From Acanthochromis polyacanthus (Eukaryota > Chordata > Actinopteri > Pomacentridae), in contig NC_067113.1 in NCBI RefSeq assembly GCF_021347895.1, forward strand, positions 6,739,489 to 6,803,488: a DNA stretch of 64,000 nucleotides, in the 5' to 3' direction. This document shows positions 42,501-53,750 of the stretch, in pieces. The notes beneath the pieces are model-generated. The model was given only the letters and a program-made list of their open reading frames with translations, searched no databases and was not told the DNA's origin. Position numbers and translations under genes: made by a program. Numbering within the stretch: the first letter of the stretch is position 1; each line of letters begins with the position of its first letter.

Positions 42501-45500
42501 CACTGATGTAAAGACCTGGTCATTCAGTATCTTCAGGTAGTCAGCTGACCTCATTCTTTGGGAACACAACGTTGGTGAACCTGACCAACCCCAGATCATA
42601 ACCCATAACCCCCAAAGGCTGGTAGACACTAGCCATGATGAGGGCATCACTTCATTTGCCTCTCTTCTTACCCTGATGCCCCCATCACCTTGTAACAGGG
42701 TAAATCTGGACTTATCAGACAACATGACCTTCTTCCATTGCTCCAGAGTCCAATCTTTATGCTACCACACATAGTGAAGCCTTTTTTTCTGATTAGCCTC
42801 ACTGATCAGTGATTTTCTTAGAGCTACAGCTGTTAGTCCCAATCCTTTGAGTTCCCTTTGCATTGTGCATTTGAAAATGCTCTTACTTTCACTATTAAAC
42901 TTAGCTGTGAGTTCCACTGTTGATTTCACTAAACATTTAAGTGATCTCCTACCACGATCATCCAAGAATTTCTTCCGACCATATTTGTTCCTTAAAGATG
43001 ATAGTTCATCACCGTCCTTCCAGGTTTTACTGATGCATTGGACAGTTCTGAACCTGATTTTAGTAGTTTCATAAATCTCCTTAGTTGTTTTCTTTCCTTG
43101 ATCCATGCCAATAATTTGACCCTTCTGATACAGATTAACATCCTTTCCATGACCACAGCATATGTCTTCCAACATGGTTGTTTAAGAAATGAGAAGCTCC
43201 TCACTGCATCAGCTAGGGTTAAACAAGTTGTTGCTGCTGAGAACATGCAAACTCCATGCAGAAAGATCCCAGCAAGGCTGGGATGCAAACTAGGGATCTT
43301 CTAGCTGCAGGGCCAAAGTGCTAACCACCAAGCTACTGTGCAGCCCCACTTAATCAATTTCAAAACAAAATTATGTTTTAAAACAATTAAATATGTAAAT
43401 TAAAAAGATTGCAATTAAAGATATGCACTTTCGTTCAAAAGTTTGGGGTCACCCAGACAATTTCATGTTTTCCATGAAAACTCACACTTTTATTCATGTG
43501 CTAACATAACTGCACAAGTGTGGTGTATTGTAAACAGTAATCTAGTAATTGTAATAATCTAGTAAAATCTAGTAAACAGATGAGACCAGACAATTGAATT
43601 TCCCTTCGGGGATCAATAAAGTCATTGTATTGTGTTGTTCCACATAGTCTGAGGGATGTTTTTCTGGACTATGGGGGAGCTCGTAGAGTCCCAGTTACAT
43701 AGTTGCGCTTGCACACCATTTGTTGTGTTGAGTGTAGCATGGCGGAATAAAAAGAATAAAAAGATGGCTTCAAGGAACGCGTGTGTCTGCCTCATAAATA
43801 CGTTATAACAAGGGTTTTCTAATCATCAATGAGCCTTTCAACACCATTAGCTAACACAATGTAGCATTAGAACACAGGAGTGATGGTTGCTGGAAATGTT
43901 CCTCTGTACCCCTATGGAGATATTCCATTAAAAATCAGCTGCTAGAATAGTAATTTACCACATTAGCAATATCTGATTCATTGAATGTTATCTTCATTGA
44001 AAACAAACTGCTTTTCTTTCAAAAAATAAGGACATTTGTAAGTGACCCCAAACTTTTGAACAGTCGTGTCCATTATTCAGTGAGTCAGGGTTTAAACTGT
44101 CATGTTAATAGTTTTACACACTGATGCTGTCCTCCTTATGTGAGAGTTACACTTTTGATGGTATCTTATGTGGAAATGCTCAATTATGTTTTAAATCTAT
44201 TACACAGTAAACTTTGGACTGAAATTTGACTTTAAAAAAATAGATCATAAATCAAACTGCGATTGCAAAATCTGTCAAGGAAATTCACAACAGCATATCT
44301 TCCCCAAATCATTCAGCGCTAGCTTACAGTCAGTGGTGAATGGATGCTTCCTGTTTTTCTTATGAGTATATTTATTCATATTAGCCAGCAGTGTGTAAAA
44401 GCACAATAGATATTTACCAGCGATTCATAGGTCTCGGGACGCTCCTCAATCTTTCCCGCCTTTTTCATTCTCTCCTGCCTCTTCCTCTCCACGGTGCCGG
44501 TTCGATCCAGGAAGGTGTCATCATCGCTGTCGTAGTAGTCCTCATCTTCCCAGTTCTTCTTCTTGCGCTTACGGGACACTGGAAGGAGAACACAAATCAT
44601 TTGTAGCATATTCCAAAAGAAGTTCTAACCTTCTCCACATGGTTCTACTCTCAAACAGCCCCACTGGGGCTAAGGGCACACCTGCTTCCTGGCGCAGCAG
44701 CCCTCTGGCCTCCAGCATTCGACAAGCCTCCAGGCAGCACTGGATGGCTGCCTCTTTCTTCTTCCCGGTGTGGGTCACCTCCGCTACCAGCTGACGGCCC
44801 ATGGCATCATCCACCGGCAGTCTGACAGAAAAACAGCATGAACTCTGCAGCTTTACAGACACTTCACAATCTATCTGAAAGAAAGAACACTCTCATAAAG
44901 CAGGGACTTCATGTCACTTACTTTATTCTGCAAAGCCAGGAGCCATGGCTTTTGTCTTCATACTCAAACTCCAGCTCCTCCCCTTAGATAAAAGATGCCC
45001 AGGTTGAAGTAGAGAGATCCAAGAACAAGAACAAACAAAACGCAGAACAATTAACAATATGTCTTCTTACCTTCTCGGTCATAGAAGCCCTGCAAAGCCT
45101 TCTTGGGGTCCTTCAGGTAAGCTGCTTCCTGATCTTCGTGGAACTCGGTTGAGAAAGGGTTTTCCTCGTTCTCGTCTTCCTCCGGAGCCGCCTCCTCAGC
45201 TGCAGGGTGGATTTATGGAGACAGAAGGAGCAGAAGGAAAGGAGAGAACAGAGGGATCAACTTGCTTCTTAAGTTACGAGAAAGTTGACTCCACCTCACA
45301 ACGTGGCAATATGTCAGCACAGATGACACCGAACAAACTGTAGCTTCATCCTACAACCTCCCAGGACAGTAGGAACATCCACATCTGTCGCAGTGCAGCA
45401 GCTCACCCATTCCCCATGAACAGCCTGAGTCTTCCTTTGACACTTTGCTCTGGCTCTTGTTGTTTTCGCCTTCACCGCCCTCCTCCTCCTGCAACTCGTC

Positions 45501-48500
45501 CTCGTCATCGGAGCCATCTCCCATCATCCTCTTCTCCAGCTCTGCTTTCTGTTTGCGGGCACGCTCCCTCAGCTCCGTTACTGTCAGTTCAGACTCCTCT
45601 TCCTCGTCAAACTCTGGACCCTGTGGAAGGAGGCAGAAGTTGAAGACTTAATATGTTGTGATGAACATCCCTGCACGTCTTCGTGACCTACCAGACTGCT
45701 ACTAGCACTGAAGCAGACCTAAAACACTGGCTAGATGTGATGAACCAAATCAATAACAGCTTGTTCATTAATGTCATTATATAAGTTTGTTGATTCTGCT
45801 ATCAGTTACAGCGACTCTGTTTAGATGTGTACCAGTATCCTGGAATTGAGCCTTATCCTGTTTTAATCATACTGGGGATCTGGTGTTTACATAACAGCGT
45901 AACAGCACCAGGCCTCTGATCGTCTGCTGGTAGCAATGCTTCTCTTTTTTCTTTGAAAAATTAGTCATATCACACTGACATCATTGCAGTTATGATTCAT
46001 GGCAAAACTTGAGTGAATCATTCCAGCAGTCCCAGTTTTAACAAAACAAAACAAAAGAGAATACATTTGGACATTTAAAGATTCTTAAGAATGAATCAAT
46101 TATCTGTGCAACACAATGCACAATGTGTGTAATTTAGTTTGACATTTACACAAAATGTACTTCCAACACTTAACAGACAGCCGACACTCCCACATTTATG
46201 CACTACGTCCTTTGCTGTTGTAATGCTGCAAACCACTGTGTGATTAATAAAGGATCGTCTTATCTTCTTAAAAAAAAAAAAAACTTGATGAGTAGGAACT
46301 TTATATCACAGAAAAAACACAGTTATAGTATTCAGAAAGATTTTAATAATGCAAAAAGATATGATGGGACTTTGAAATAGCTTCACAATTTAATCAACTG
46401 TTCCCTGTATCATTTCTGACGGATAAGTCACGATAAGTCCACAGCGGTCGATCTGTAGTAGGATCACAATCATGTGATCATCAGCAGGCAGCTGACATAG
46501 TGTTCACTTGTTGTCATGGTTACAGTGATGCTGTGCCGCTACCTGGTAGTGATACAGAAATCTTCAAATCTGTAGATCCAGACTATCAGCTGCATCACTG
46601 CCAAAATCTAATCAGTTGGTTCTTGTCTCATTTCTGAACTTCCTTGAAAATTTCATCCAAATCCGTTGGTCCGTTTTAGAGTGATGTTGCAAACAGACAC
46701 ACACACAGACAGACCAACGCAGACCGTTACATAATTCCGCTGCCTTCCTTGGCAAAGTAACTCGGCAAGATGTAGAAGTTTCCAAAGACAGAGATCTTCT
46801 ATAGTGGAACTCCAATAAAGTTGTTCTCATTTAAATGTTTTTTGGTTTCTATTTTAATGAAATGGTCATTTTGCTTTTTCAGAAGAAACATCAATCAACT
46901 GATAAAATATTCCATTGATAAATGACACAAAAATAGCCTCGAGTGGAACCCTTATGAAGACTAGTGGAAAGTTCAAACTCTGAAAGTTCTTTCTATGTTT
47001 ACAGTTCCTGACTCTGACAAATGTTCTAATTTTGGCAAGTTTTTTAAAGCTAGCACGCCTTTCAAACCCACTGGCAAGTTTTGAGGTATAGAGGGTTAAA
47101 ATTTACTTTGTTCTTGAGTAATGTTGTGCACAGACAGGCAGATTAACAGAAGTATAAACGTACACCGATCGCTACATAACTCTGAAGCGTTCCTTGGCGA
47201 AGTACTGAACGACTGATCTGTAAAATGATTAGTATGCTGATTGTTGAATAAATGTAGTAATTCTGTGGCGCCGGAGGAAAATAGCACAAGGAAATACTTC
47301 CAGAAAAGGCTTTGTATAAAACTCCTCTTTACAGCTACTGGGAGAGAAGACGAATTAGGAAAACAGATCCAAAAGTCTCCCTCTGGTAAATATCTCGGTG
47401 TTGTATTAGACTCCACGCTCAACTTTAAAAAGCACATTAAACAGATGAGCCGGACACTGAAATATAATCGCTCTCATTTCAGAAGTATCAGAAACTCTCT
47501 AATACTTTTGAAGATGCAAAACCCTTTTTTTTATGCTTTGATTATGTCACTTTTCACATTTTGTATCTCATGCTGGTCACCACCCAGCAGAACAACTTTG
47601 AAAGCTCTCAATCCTTAAACAAGCCACTAAACTCCTGGATAAGAAGATGCAACAATATCACCACTGTCGTATATTGGATAAGCATGGAATGTTAAAATCT
47701 GAAAACATGATGCAAATATATGATTGGTTGTCAGGATTGTTCATGGTTATGCGCCCTCACCTCTAAAGTTTTTTATTTATTGCACTTCTGGAAATACTAG
47801 CAGGACACAAAGGGCTTCTTCTAGGTGGCAGTGTTGCATCCTTTTATGTAAAACTGCCTTTGGACAATCGGCTTTTTCCTACAAAGTAATAACACAATGG
47901 AATAAGCTCCACTCTGAACTAAAGACTACAACAGATTTTACAGACTTTTCTGTGGATCTGGAGAAGCCAAGCCTGTCAGCACTGACAGTCCTTCACTGTG
48001 TGAATGTGAGATCTTTCTAAATGTGACGTACTGCCTTTTCTGGTTCCTCTCTCGCCTGCTCCGCCGACGGACATTAGCGAGTAAGCTATAATAATCTGGT
48101 ACAGAGTGTCTTAACCTTGTACTTATTGTTCTTCTGTACATGGAAACTGTCAAATAACCTAATAAAAAATAAATAAAATTCTGGCTGATTGCCAACGCCG
48201 ATGTTTGCACATATTTTTTCCTCCTAATTACAGAGAGCTTTAGGTCTCTGCTGTAGTAGAATAAACATATTATTATGCCTGCTCTTATCGTGACGGCCCA
48301 CTGGCAGGTGCAGACATAAAACCGCGTGCTTTTCAAATATTCACTGGACAAAATATGAAAATCTCTTCCACTTAGGTGTAAAACAGACCATATTCATTTT
48401 CATGTAAAATTCTTAAATAAAACTGTAAACTTTTAGTATCATCTGTCCATCAATGTTCATCTTGAGCCAATACCAATATTAAATCTTTACAATCTGCTCT

Positions 48501-51500
48501 GATAATACTGTGCGTCTGTAGTGAGCAGTCACAGAGTTACATGTCTCCTGTCTGGTACTGCTCCTGTGTTCACTGATGAAGACCTGGGAGGATGGAAACA
48601 GTCCAATACATTTCATTTTCACATGCTGTAATTCATTGTATGGAAACCACTCTTTTTTTTCTCTCTGAAGACCAGACAGAAAAGAAGTGTTGACAAAAGT
48701 AGAAAGGGAGTTGATCAGGTTAAAGAAATGGTCTGATGCCAATAAGTTATCATTTAATGAAAATAAAACTAAATTTATGGTGTTTGGTGGTGTTAGGACA
48801 CATTGTGAAATTCAATTAATCCTACATGGAGTCGAAATTGAAAGAGTATATGGAAGTAATTCTAGATCATAAATTTAGTTGAAAGCCATATATAGAATAT
48901 ATTAAACAGAAATTATACAAAATTATTGGTATTATATACAAAACAAGCAATTCTTTGAATAAGAAATGTCTGTGTAATGCGTATATTGTATTTCTCACTT
49001 ATAATGCCATATACGTCATATTGTGTTGAGGTCTGGGGAAATACATAAGGAATATTTATAGACCCTATAGTTAAACTCCAGAAGAGAATAATACATAAAG
49101 CTTCCTATTGTGAAATTATCAATAAACTATTTATAGTCTAGCATTTTCAAATTTTTAGATATTATATGCTTACAAACATTAGAAACACTATTTTGAGTTA
49201 AGAACAAAAGTCTTCTCCACCTGCATTCAACAATGTTTTAAATTAAGATAATAAATATATATAATTTAAGAGGGCTGGCTGTCTTTGAAAGAGGTAATGT
49301 CAGAACTAATGTTAAATACAGATGTGTTTCATATTTGGAAGTTATATTATGGAAATGGATTTAATGATGATTTGAAATTCTGTAGATCTCTGTTGAGTTT
49401 CAAAAAAAAAAACTTTAAAAGGTAAAATAATTAAGGATTACAGTGTAAAATGACTGGCATGTGAAATGATTAAGAACAACAATATAGAGTAAATATTGTT
49501 CTTTTTAAAAAAATTATATTTCTAGTATTACTGATATTCTGGGTTATTTTATGGATTGTACAGGATGGGCAAAAACAAGCCTCAGCTTCAGCCTATTCCT
49601 TTATCGGGTACAAAGCGGGTTCAATTTTTCTTTTTTTGTATTGTAGATTGTAACTGAAAAAAAACATTCATTCATTCATTCATTCATTCATTCTCTTGTC
49701 CTGCACCGAATCCAAACAGTACAGGATAAGCACACATTGTCTCTGCTGATTGTATCTTTTTCACCGTCACAGCCACCGTGTTCTCTACTCATGAACATTG
49801 TTCGTAAACCAGAATACAGTGTTTTGCGTACCGCAGTATCCTGACTTCTATCAGAGTATCATATTGAGGTTACGCAAAACTGGAACGATGTTTACATCCT
49901 CCAGAATCTTGATCATAACCAGGGCACTCCTGATGTTTATTATTGCCGTTGTTTATCTCTGAGTGCCAAGCACTTGCAGTATTGTGTATTGACTATAGGG
50001 CTCAACAAATAGTTGAAATATTACCGAAATTGCAAAATAGACAAATTGGAGCTCCAAATCACAGCGGTACTGCAGAGATGGATGAAAACAAAACTCTCCA
50101 GATTAAAAAAAAAAAAAAAAGATTGTTGTGTATGGGTGACAGAAGAAGGAAAAAAAACAATTGTATCATTTTTATTCTATTTCTTAGGGGTGGAAAGGAA
50201 ATTATTATTATTAATCAGTTTATTTTAAAAGGGACCATGTACAATATTAAATATAAATGTTGCCATTTGATGTATTGTACCAGAGTTAGCTTTAAGCTGA
50301 TTTCCATCTGCAGTCCCTTAAAACATCTTCCATAAAATTGTGACTCATTTTGTAATCACATTATCAGTCTTTTTTTTTTTCAAATCATTGAGTAGTTACT
50401 GCCAGAGCCTCAGTTTAAAATATCAGAACCAAAGAAAAAGCTGGCTCAAGCATCCTTAAAATTGGTTTTGGAAAAGCAGAATTGGAGTGTTGAAAACTAG
50501 TCTCAGAACATGATTATGAATATTTTTTCATCGTCTGCCGGTAAAATGAGATCCTTTCAACAGCTGACTGGAGAAAACAAGGGAAAGAAAAATTGTAAGA
50601 GGAGTTTTTTTTTCACCGTTTTCTCGCTCTGATCCAATGGTTAACCCATTAATAGAAAAAATAGAATATAAAGAAAATATAATCTGATTTACAGATAATG
50701 ACAATCATCAGCTGCAGCCCTAAAAGTTCTATAATGACTTTTAGAAGCAAGTGTAGAAACTAAATTAGACTAGTTCTGTAAATATGTTATAAAGGATCCA
50801 AAATGATCTGGATTTCAAAAGTAAAATTAATAATCAGAATAATATAGAGTGTCCCTAAATTTATTAGCTATCATTTTTTGCCTTCAAAGATCAAATACGG
50901 CTTTGCTGAAAGAAGAAAGAGTTGAACTGGTACTTCTCAGTGGACGTATCAAAAGACAGGGTTAGGGAAGAGATTTTTTTGGGGCTAGCACGAATTTTTG
51001 CCATGACCAATCTTTAGTTTCGGCTGCTATATTTGGTTGTCCAGACACTGCCCATGTAAAAAATTTTTTTAACCATGTTCGCCACCGTGGAAAAGCTAAA
51101 TGGAATCCTCCTTGGATGACGTGCATTAAATTCATCTGCTATCTTTCCAAATGTCCATCCTTCACATCCACTGAGAAGTACCAGTTCAACTTTCTTCTCT
51201 CGACAAAAACACATTTAATCTGTGGAGGCAAAAAAACTATAATTTATGAGATTTCCCATGTGTCCAGACTTTTGGGACAATCAAACAGTCAATGAAGTGC
51301 TATGCCATTCCATTTCTCTCCATCTAATCCGATCTTTTGCTTGCTAAATCGTTACTGTTGCCCGTTCCATGATGTAGCCACGATGTCTATCATTTTCTTT
51401 CTCTGTCTGCCTCATCCTCTCTTCCCATTCATTTTCTCAGTTGTGACAATATATTCTAGGGTCTCTTTCCTTATGACGTGTCCAAAAAAACGTGCTTGCC

Positions 51501-53750
51501 GTTTCCTAATTTTGTTCAATAGCGTATAATTTGTGTTTAGTAATTTTAAACATTTTCATTGCTTATTCTGGTAATATAAGACATACATAGCATGTGTCTG
51601 TAAAACCACATCTCTGTTGCAGTGATTTAGTTTTTATTATTTATGTTCATAGATTCACATCTGTTCATCAGAACTGGTAGGATGCAACAGTTCAGAGTCC
51701 TCCCATGGATGCTAATTGCTATTTTCCTATTTGTCAGTATATTTTTCATTTTCATAAATTCTGTTCTTGCCATTGTTCCTCTATATCCATTTCACATCTC
51801 CCATCTAATGTTATCATAGTTGCCAAGTGTCTTGTCAATCTCGTCAGTCGCAGGTTGTGGGTTTTTGGGCTTGTGTGTAGTCACTCATTTGGGCTTGTTG
51901 TGCTGCCTGTATGAACCCCTCATGATTCTCTCCCAGTTCTCCACAATAAAGCAAAACACGTAAGTTTGTCATTTTCCATAACCAATCCACTCCCACATTT
52001 CTCGGTTACCCCCACCTACACTCACAAACATGAACAACAATGCATGAGAGTCTGTCACAGAGACAGACAGCGACAATGAGCGGGAAAAGTAGGGGAAATA
52101 TGGCAAAAAAAATATAGTAAAGAGTGGGACAATGAGAGTGGTAGGAGATAACTTCAAGGCGTTCTGTTGATTTTGCATGCTGGCACCGAAAAGCACTAAA
52201 GAGCTCTGCACCCCAGTAGCTCAACAGGTTGAGCGGTGTCCATAAGCAGCGGTCATGGGTTCAAATCCAGCCCTGTTACCTGTCTCTCTCTCTCTGTCAA
52301 TAAAGCCACACAATAAAAATAACAAAAAAATTCCAAATGTCTTCCAGACATTGGTTTCAGCACTACAAAACAAACAAATGAGCCACTTATTCAGCCTGTC
52401 ACACATGAGTTATTCAAGGTTTTTATGTCAATTTACTGTTGCTTATGCATAATGCATATGTTTTTTATTTGAATCAGAGTTCAAAAATTTAAGTTATTCA
52501 AAAGTTTTAAGATTTTATTGTCAACTAACTGCAAACAAAAACAAATGCATATAATTATAATGTTGTCAGGAGGCCTCTCATTTACAAAATGTGGCAGACG
52601 AGCTGTTGTGCTGTTTCTGGGCTTGTTTCCATAGAGTTAGCTGCTTGTTTGTATTGCGAGATCTGGCAACATTGGACGTTGTCCATAAAATGAGACATCT
52701 GATATGATGAATATGCTTCAGTATTTCCTGGTCTAATTCTATGTTACAGGTTGGGATGATATTGGATGAAATTACCATTACTTCTGTTTTCTTTTTGTTT
52801 AGAGACAGACCACGTTTTTTGGCTTTCTGCATTAATTAGGGATACTATGGTTTGCAAGTTTAGGGACGCCCCGTATAAAAGACACCCTTGTCATCCCCGA
52901 CCATGCAGTGTTTTACTGTGAGGATGTGAACTACAGTATGGTTTACCTGCAGGATAAAAAGCCTTGTGCTCCCACCAAACTTTAACACATGTCCAACCCG
53001 CAGTCTGATGTAGGTCTTGGGGGGGATCCTGTTCTTGTTCACCACGGTGCCGTGGGTGCTGCCCAGGTCGTGGATGTAAAAGCCCCTCTCCTCTCCCACG
53101 CACTCCCCGGCCTGTCCGCGGTACTGGATCACTGCGTGGTACCTGGAGATGGACGGGTGATCCAGGGAGACGTCGCACACAGGTAGACGTCCGACCACGA
53201 AGTAGCTCCTGTGAGTGAGGGGCACCGTGTCCACTATGGCGCCGTTTTTGAGGATTTCCAGAGCATACGGGACGTCTGAAGCAGAGCCTCCCCAGTACGG
53301 CTCCGTGTACGGCAGAGGGGGGAATTTACCCGCCGGGGGCCCTTTGGCAGGAAGCACCCTCGGTTTAGCCTCTGGTTTGGCTTTGACAGGACGAACCTTC
53401 TCCTTTTCGCCCTTTATATCCTCTTCTTGCCCTTTTTCCGAAGTTTTGTTTTCGCCAGCAGAGCTCTCACTGGCTGGGGCTTCAGCCTGAGCTCTCTTCT
53501 CTTCTGTCGGGCTTCTGGTTTCAGCTTCTGTTGGTTTGGACGGAGCAGCGACGTTACTGCGTTTAATGAGGAGGGAAGGCACCGCGAAAAGAGCCGGTTT
53601 CTTAAACGGGTCCTCTGTTTCTGATTCGGCTTTAGTCGAGTCTTTCTTTTCAGGCTCAGCTCCATTTTCTGTGGCCTCGGTTTCCATTATGGAGTTATTT
53701 TCTCCATCTGTGTTTCTCACACTCACGTCTGCTGGCGGGGCAGCGGCCAT
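36545..53750 (-). CDS. slc4a1ap: Kanadaptin, FHA-domain nuclear protein
   Basis: Minus-strand coding exons in order: 53750-52947, 45620-45407, 45199-45071, 44982-44922, 44821-44682, 44578-44418, 42059-41990, 41879-41690, 41477-41384, 41301-41079, 39104-39009, 37417-37338, 37251-37182, 36594-36545 (TGA). The sum is 793 aa, close to human kanadaptin (796 aa from memory). Residues 1-140 are low-complexity. An FHA domain (about 163-268) carries GR 187-188, SISRYH 200-205 and STHGT 231-235, the phosphothreonine-binding loops. A dsRBD-like segment lies at about 385-450. It is followed by the basic SRKRKKKNWEDED block, a short coiled coil (about 504-527), LFGAMKGGKKFKLKTG, an acidic Glu run and the conserved end DDDPDYSVWMPPAG-QTGDGRTHLNDKYGY. 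The protein was named as an anion-exchanger-1 partner, but FHA and NLS features fit a nuclear role. All junctions are in phase. One intron is GC-AG. Confidence 0.97.
39755..40761. mobile_element. Non-autonomous hAT-type element with T-rich core
   Basis: The ends CAGTGGCATCAAAC and GTTTGACACTCCTG resemble the 152-bp element. The 8-bp duplication is GTCTACAC / GTCTAAAC (7 of 8). About 600 bases of the interior (39930-40535) are degenerate tandem TTTTGTC-type sequence. Confidence 0.85.
39930..40535 (+). repeat. Degenerate TTTTGTC-type T-rich tandem array
   Basis: Repeated variants of TTTTTGTCTTGTTTTTGTC and TTTTGTCATTTTGT. Very low A and C content on this strand. It produces long meaningless Phe/Leu/Ser/Cys frames. 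Confidence 0.8.
41302..41383 (-). other. slc4a1ap: GC-AG intron 9 of slc4a1ap
   Basis: On the minus strand exon 9 ends ...ATTGGG at 41384 and the intron begins GCAAGT at 41383. It ends TCCTGCAG at 41302. This 82-nt intron has no GT in phase at the junction, and joining at GC restores the conserved KLKTGTIG-KLPPKRP reading. The donor otherwise matches the strong consensus, as GC donors usually do. Confidence 0.85.
42150..43236 (-). mobile_element. Tc1-like transposon with near-complete transposase pseudogene
   Basis: On the minus strand a frame from ATG 43175 encodes an N-terminal HTH region (KTTKEIYETTKIRFRTVQ). It has a single in-frame TAG at 42762-42764 and continues in the same frame through LSDKSRF (first catalytic Asp region) to 42483. 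Further down, DLSPIENLW near 42350 marks the catalytic Glu. The left end CACTGCCCGTCC is kept. The right end is lost at the SINE fragment. Not active. Confidence 0.85.
43239..43346 (-). mobile_element. SINE family 1, head fragment
   Basis: Only the tRNA-like end is present, abutting the broken end of the Tc1-like element at 43236. Confidence 0.7.
43426..44069 (-). mobile_element. TIR MITE, family A, copy 6, split by an insertion
   Basis: Family A sequence runs to GCACAAG at 43518 and resumes with AGGGTTTTCT at 43811. Between them lie 292 bases of unrelated DNA. Confidence 0.8.
43519..43810. mobile_element. Unclassified retroelement-like insertion (possible solo LTR)
   Basis: It begins TGTGGTGTATTG and ends ATACGTTATAACA, with TG...CA ends. 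It has internal AATAAA motifs, one of them in the phrase CTTCGGGGATCAATAAAGT, which is common at fish retroelement 3' ends. ACAAG occurs at both junctions. The size (about 290 bp) fits a solo LTR, but no polypurine or primer-binding context remains to prove it. Confidence 0.45.
46436..46762 (-). repeat. GTCT-containing dispersed repeat, copy 4
   Basis: The most complete copy. Its reverse complement runs from GCCAAGGAAGGCAGC through the GTCT tract to GATCCTACTACAGATCG. Confidence 0.65.
47093..47218 (-). repeat. GTCT-containing dispersed repeat, copy 5 (fragment)
   Basis: Only the part around CGATCGCTACATAACTC and CTTGGCGAAGTAC is left. Confidence 0.55.
47236..48178 (+). mobile_element. LINE 3' fragment, reverse transcriptase C-terminal region
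   Basis: A frame contains KYLGVVLDSTLNFKKHIKQM, typical of the RT thumb of non-LTR elements. A second frame contains FSYKVITQWNKLHSELK. A frameshift separates them. It ends with AATAAAAAATAAATAAAA. 5'-truncated and dead. Confidence 0.75.
48679..49695 (+). mobile_element. Rex1-like LINE 3' fragment with CATT tail
   Basis: A frame contains KWSDANKLSFNENKTKFMVF, the RT segment of Rex1/CR1-type elements. It is followed by stop-riddled but recognisable thumb sequence and a tail of TTCATTCATT repeats (about 49666-49694). 5'-truncated. Confidence 0.7.
50903..51214 (-). mobile_element. Foldback fragment carrying a DUF4817-like HTH
   Basis: The minus-strand frame REKKVELVLLSGCEGWTFGK, then IADEFNARHPRRIPFSFSTV, resembles the HTH domain found with some mariner/IS630-type transposases. 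The first ~37 bases of the HTH coding sequence recur inverted at 50903-50941, making a stem with about 215 bases of loop. Confidence 0.6.
51290..52832 (-). mobile_element. LINE remnant, minus orientation, interrupted by a SINE
   Basis: On the minus strand NKKKTEVMVISSN and CNIELDQEILK (52832-52700) precede a DGRCE-like stretch (about 51830) and RQARFFGHVIRKETLEYI-like sequence (about 51500-51400). The order matches an RT C-terminus. A family 2 SINE sits in the middle. Confidence 0.65.
52200..52325 (+). mobile_element. SINE family 2 copy (tRNA-derived), 52.2 kb
   Basis: A box TAGCTCAACAGG and B box GGTTCAAATCC are spaced as in a tRNA. They are followed by a CTCT-rich stretch and an AATAAAAATAAC tail. 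It is not a functional tRNA because the acceptor stem is absent. Confidence 0.7.

Larger units (their letters stand above)
45621..52946 (-). other. slc4a1ap: Intron 1 of slc4a1ap, 7.3 kb, repeat-rich
   Basis: The donor GTAAAC is at 52946 and the acceptor CCTTCCACAG ends at 45621 (minus strand). The intron contains two decayed LINE 3' ends in plus orientation (47236-48178, 48679-49695), one decayed LINE in minus orientation (51290-52832), two copies of the GTCT-containing repeat, an inverted HTH-domain fragment (50903-51214) and a tRNA-type SINE (52200-52325). No additional slc4a1ap exon is needed, because the reading frame joins across it. Confidence 0.8.

Noticed and set aside
52200..52325. 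Possible tRNA gene
   Set aside because: A and B boxes are present but no acceptor stem or anticodon arm closes. CTCT-rich and A-rich tails mark it as a SINE.
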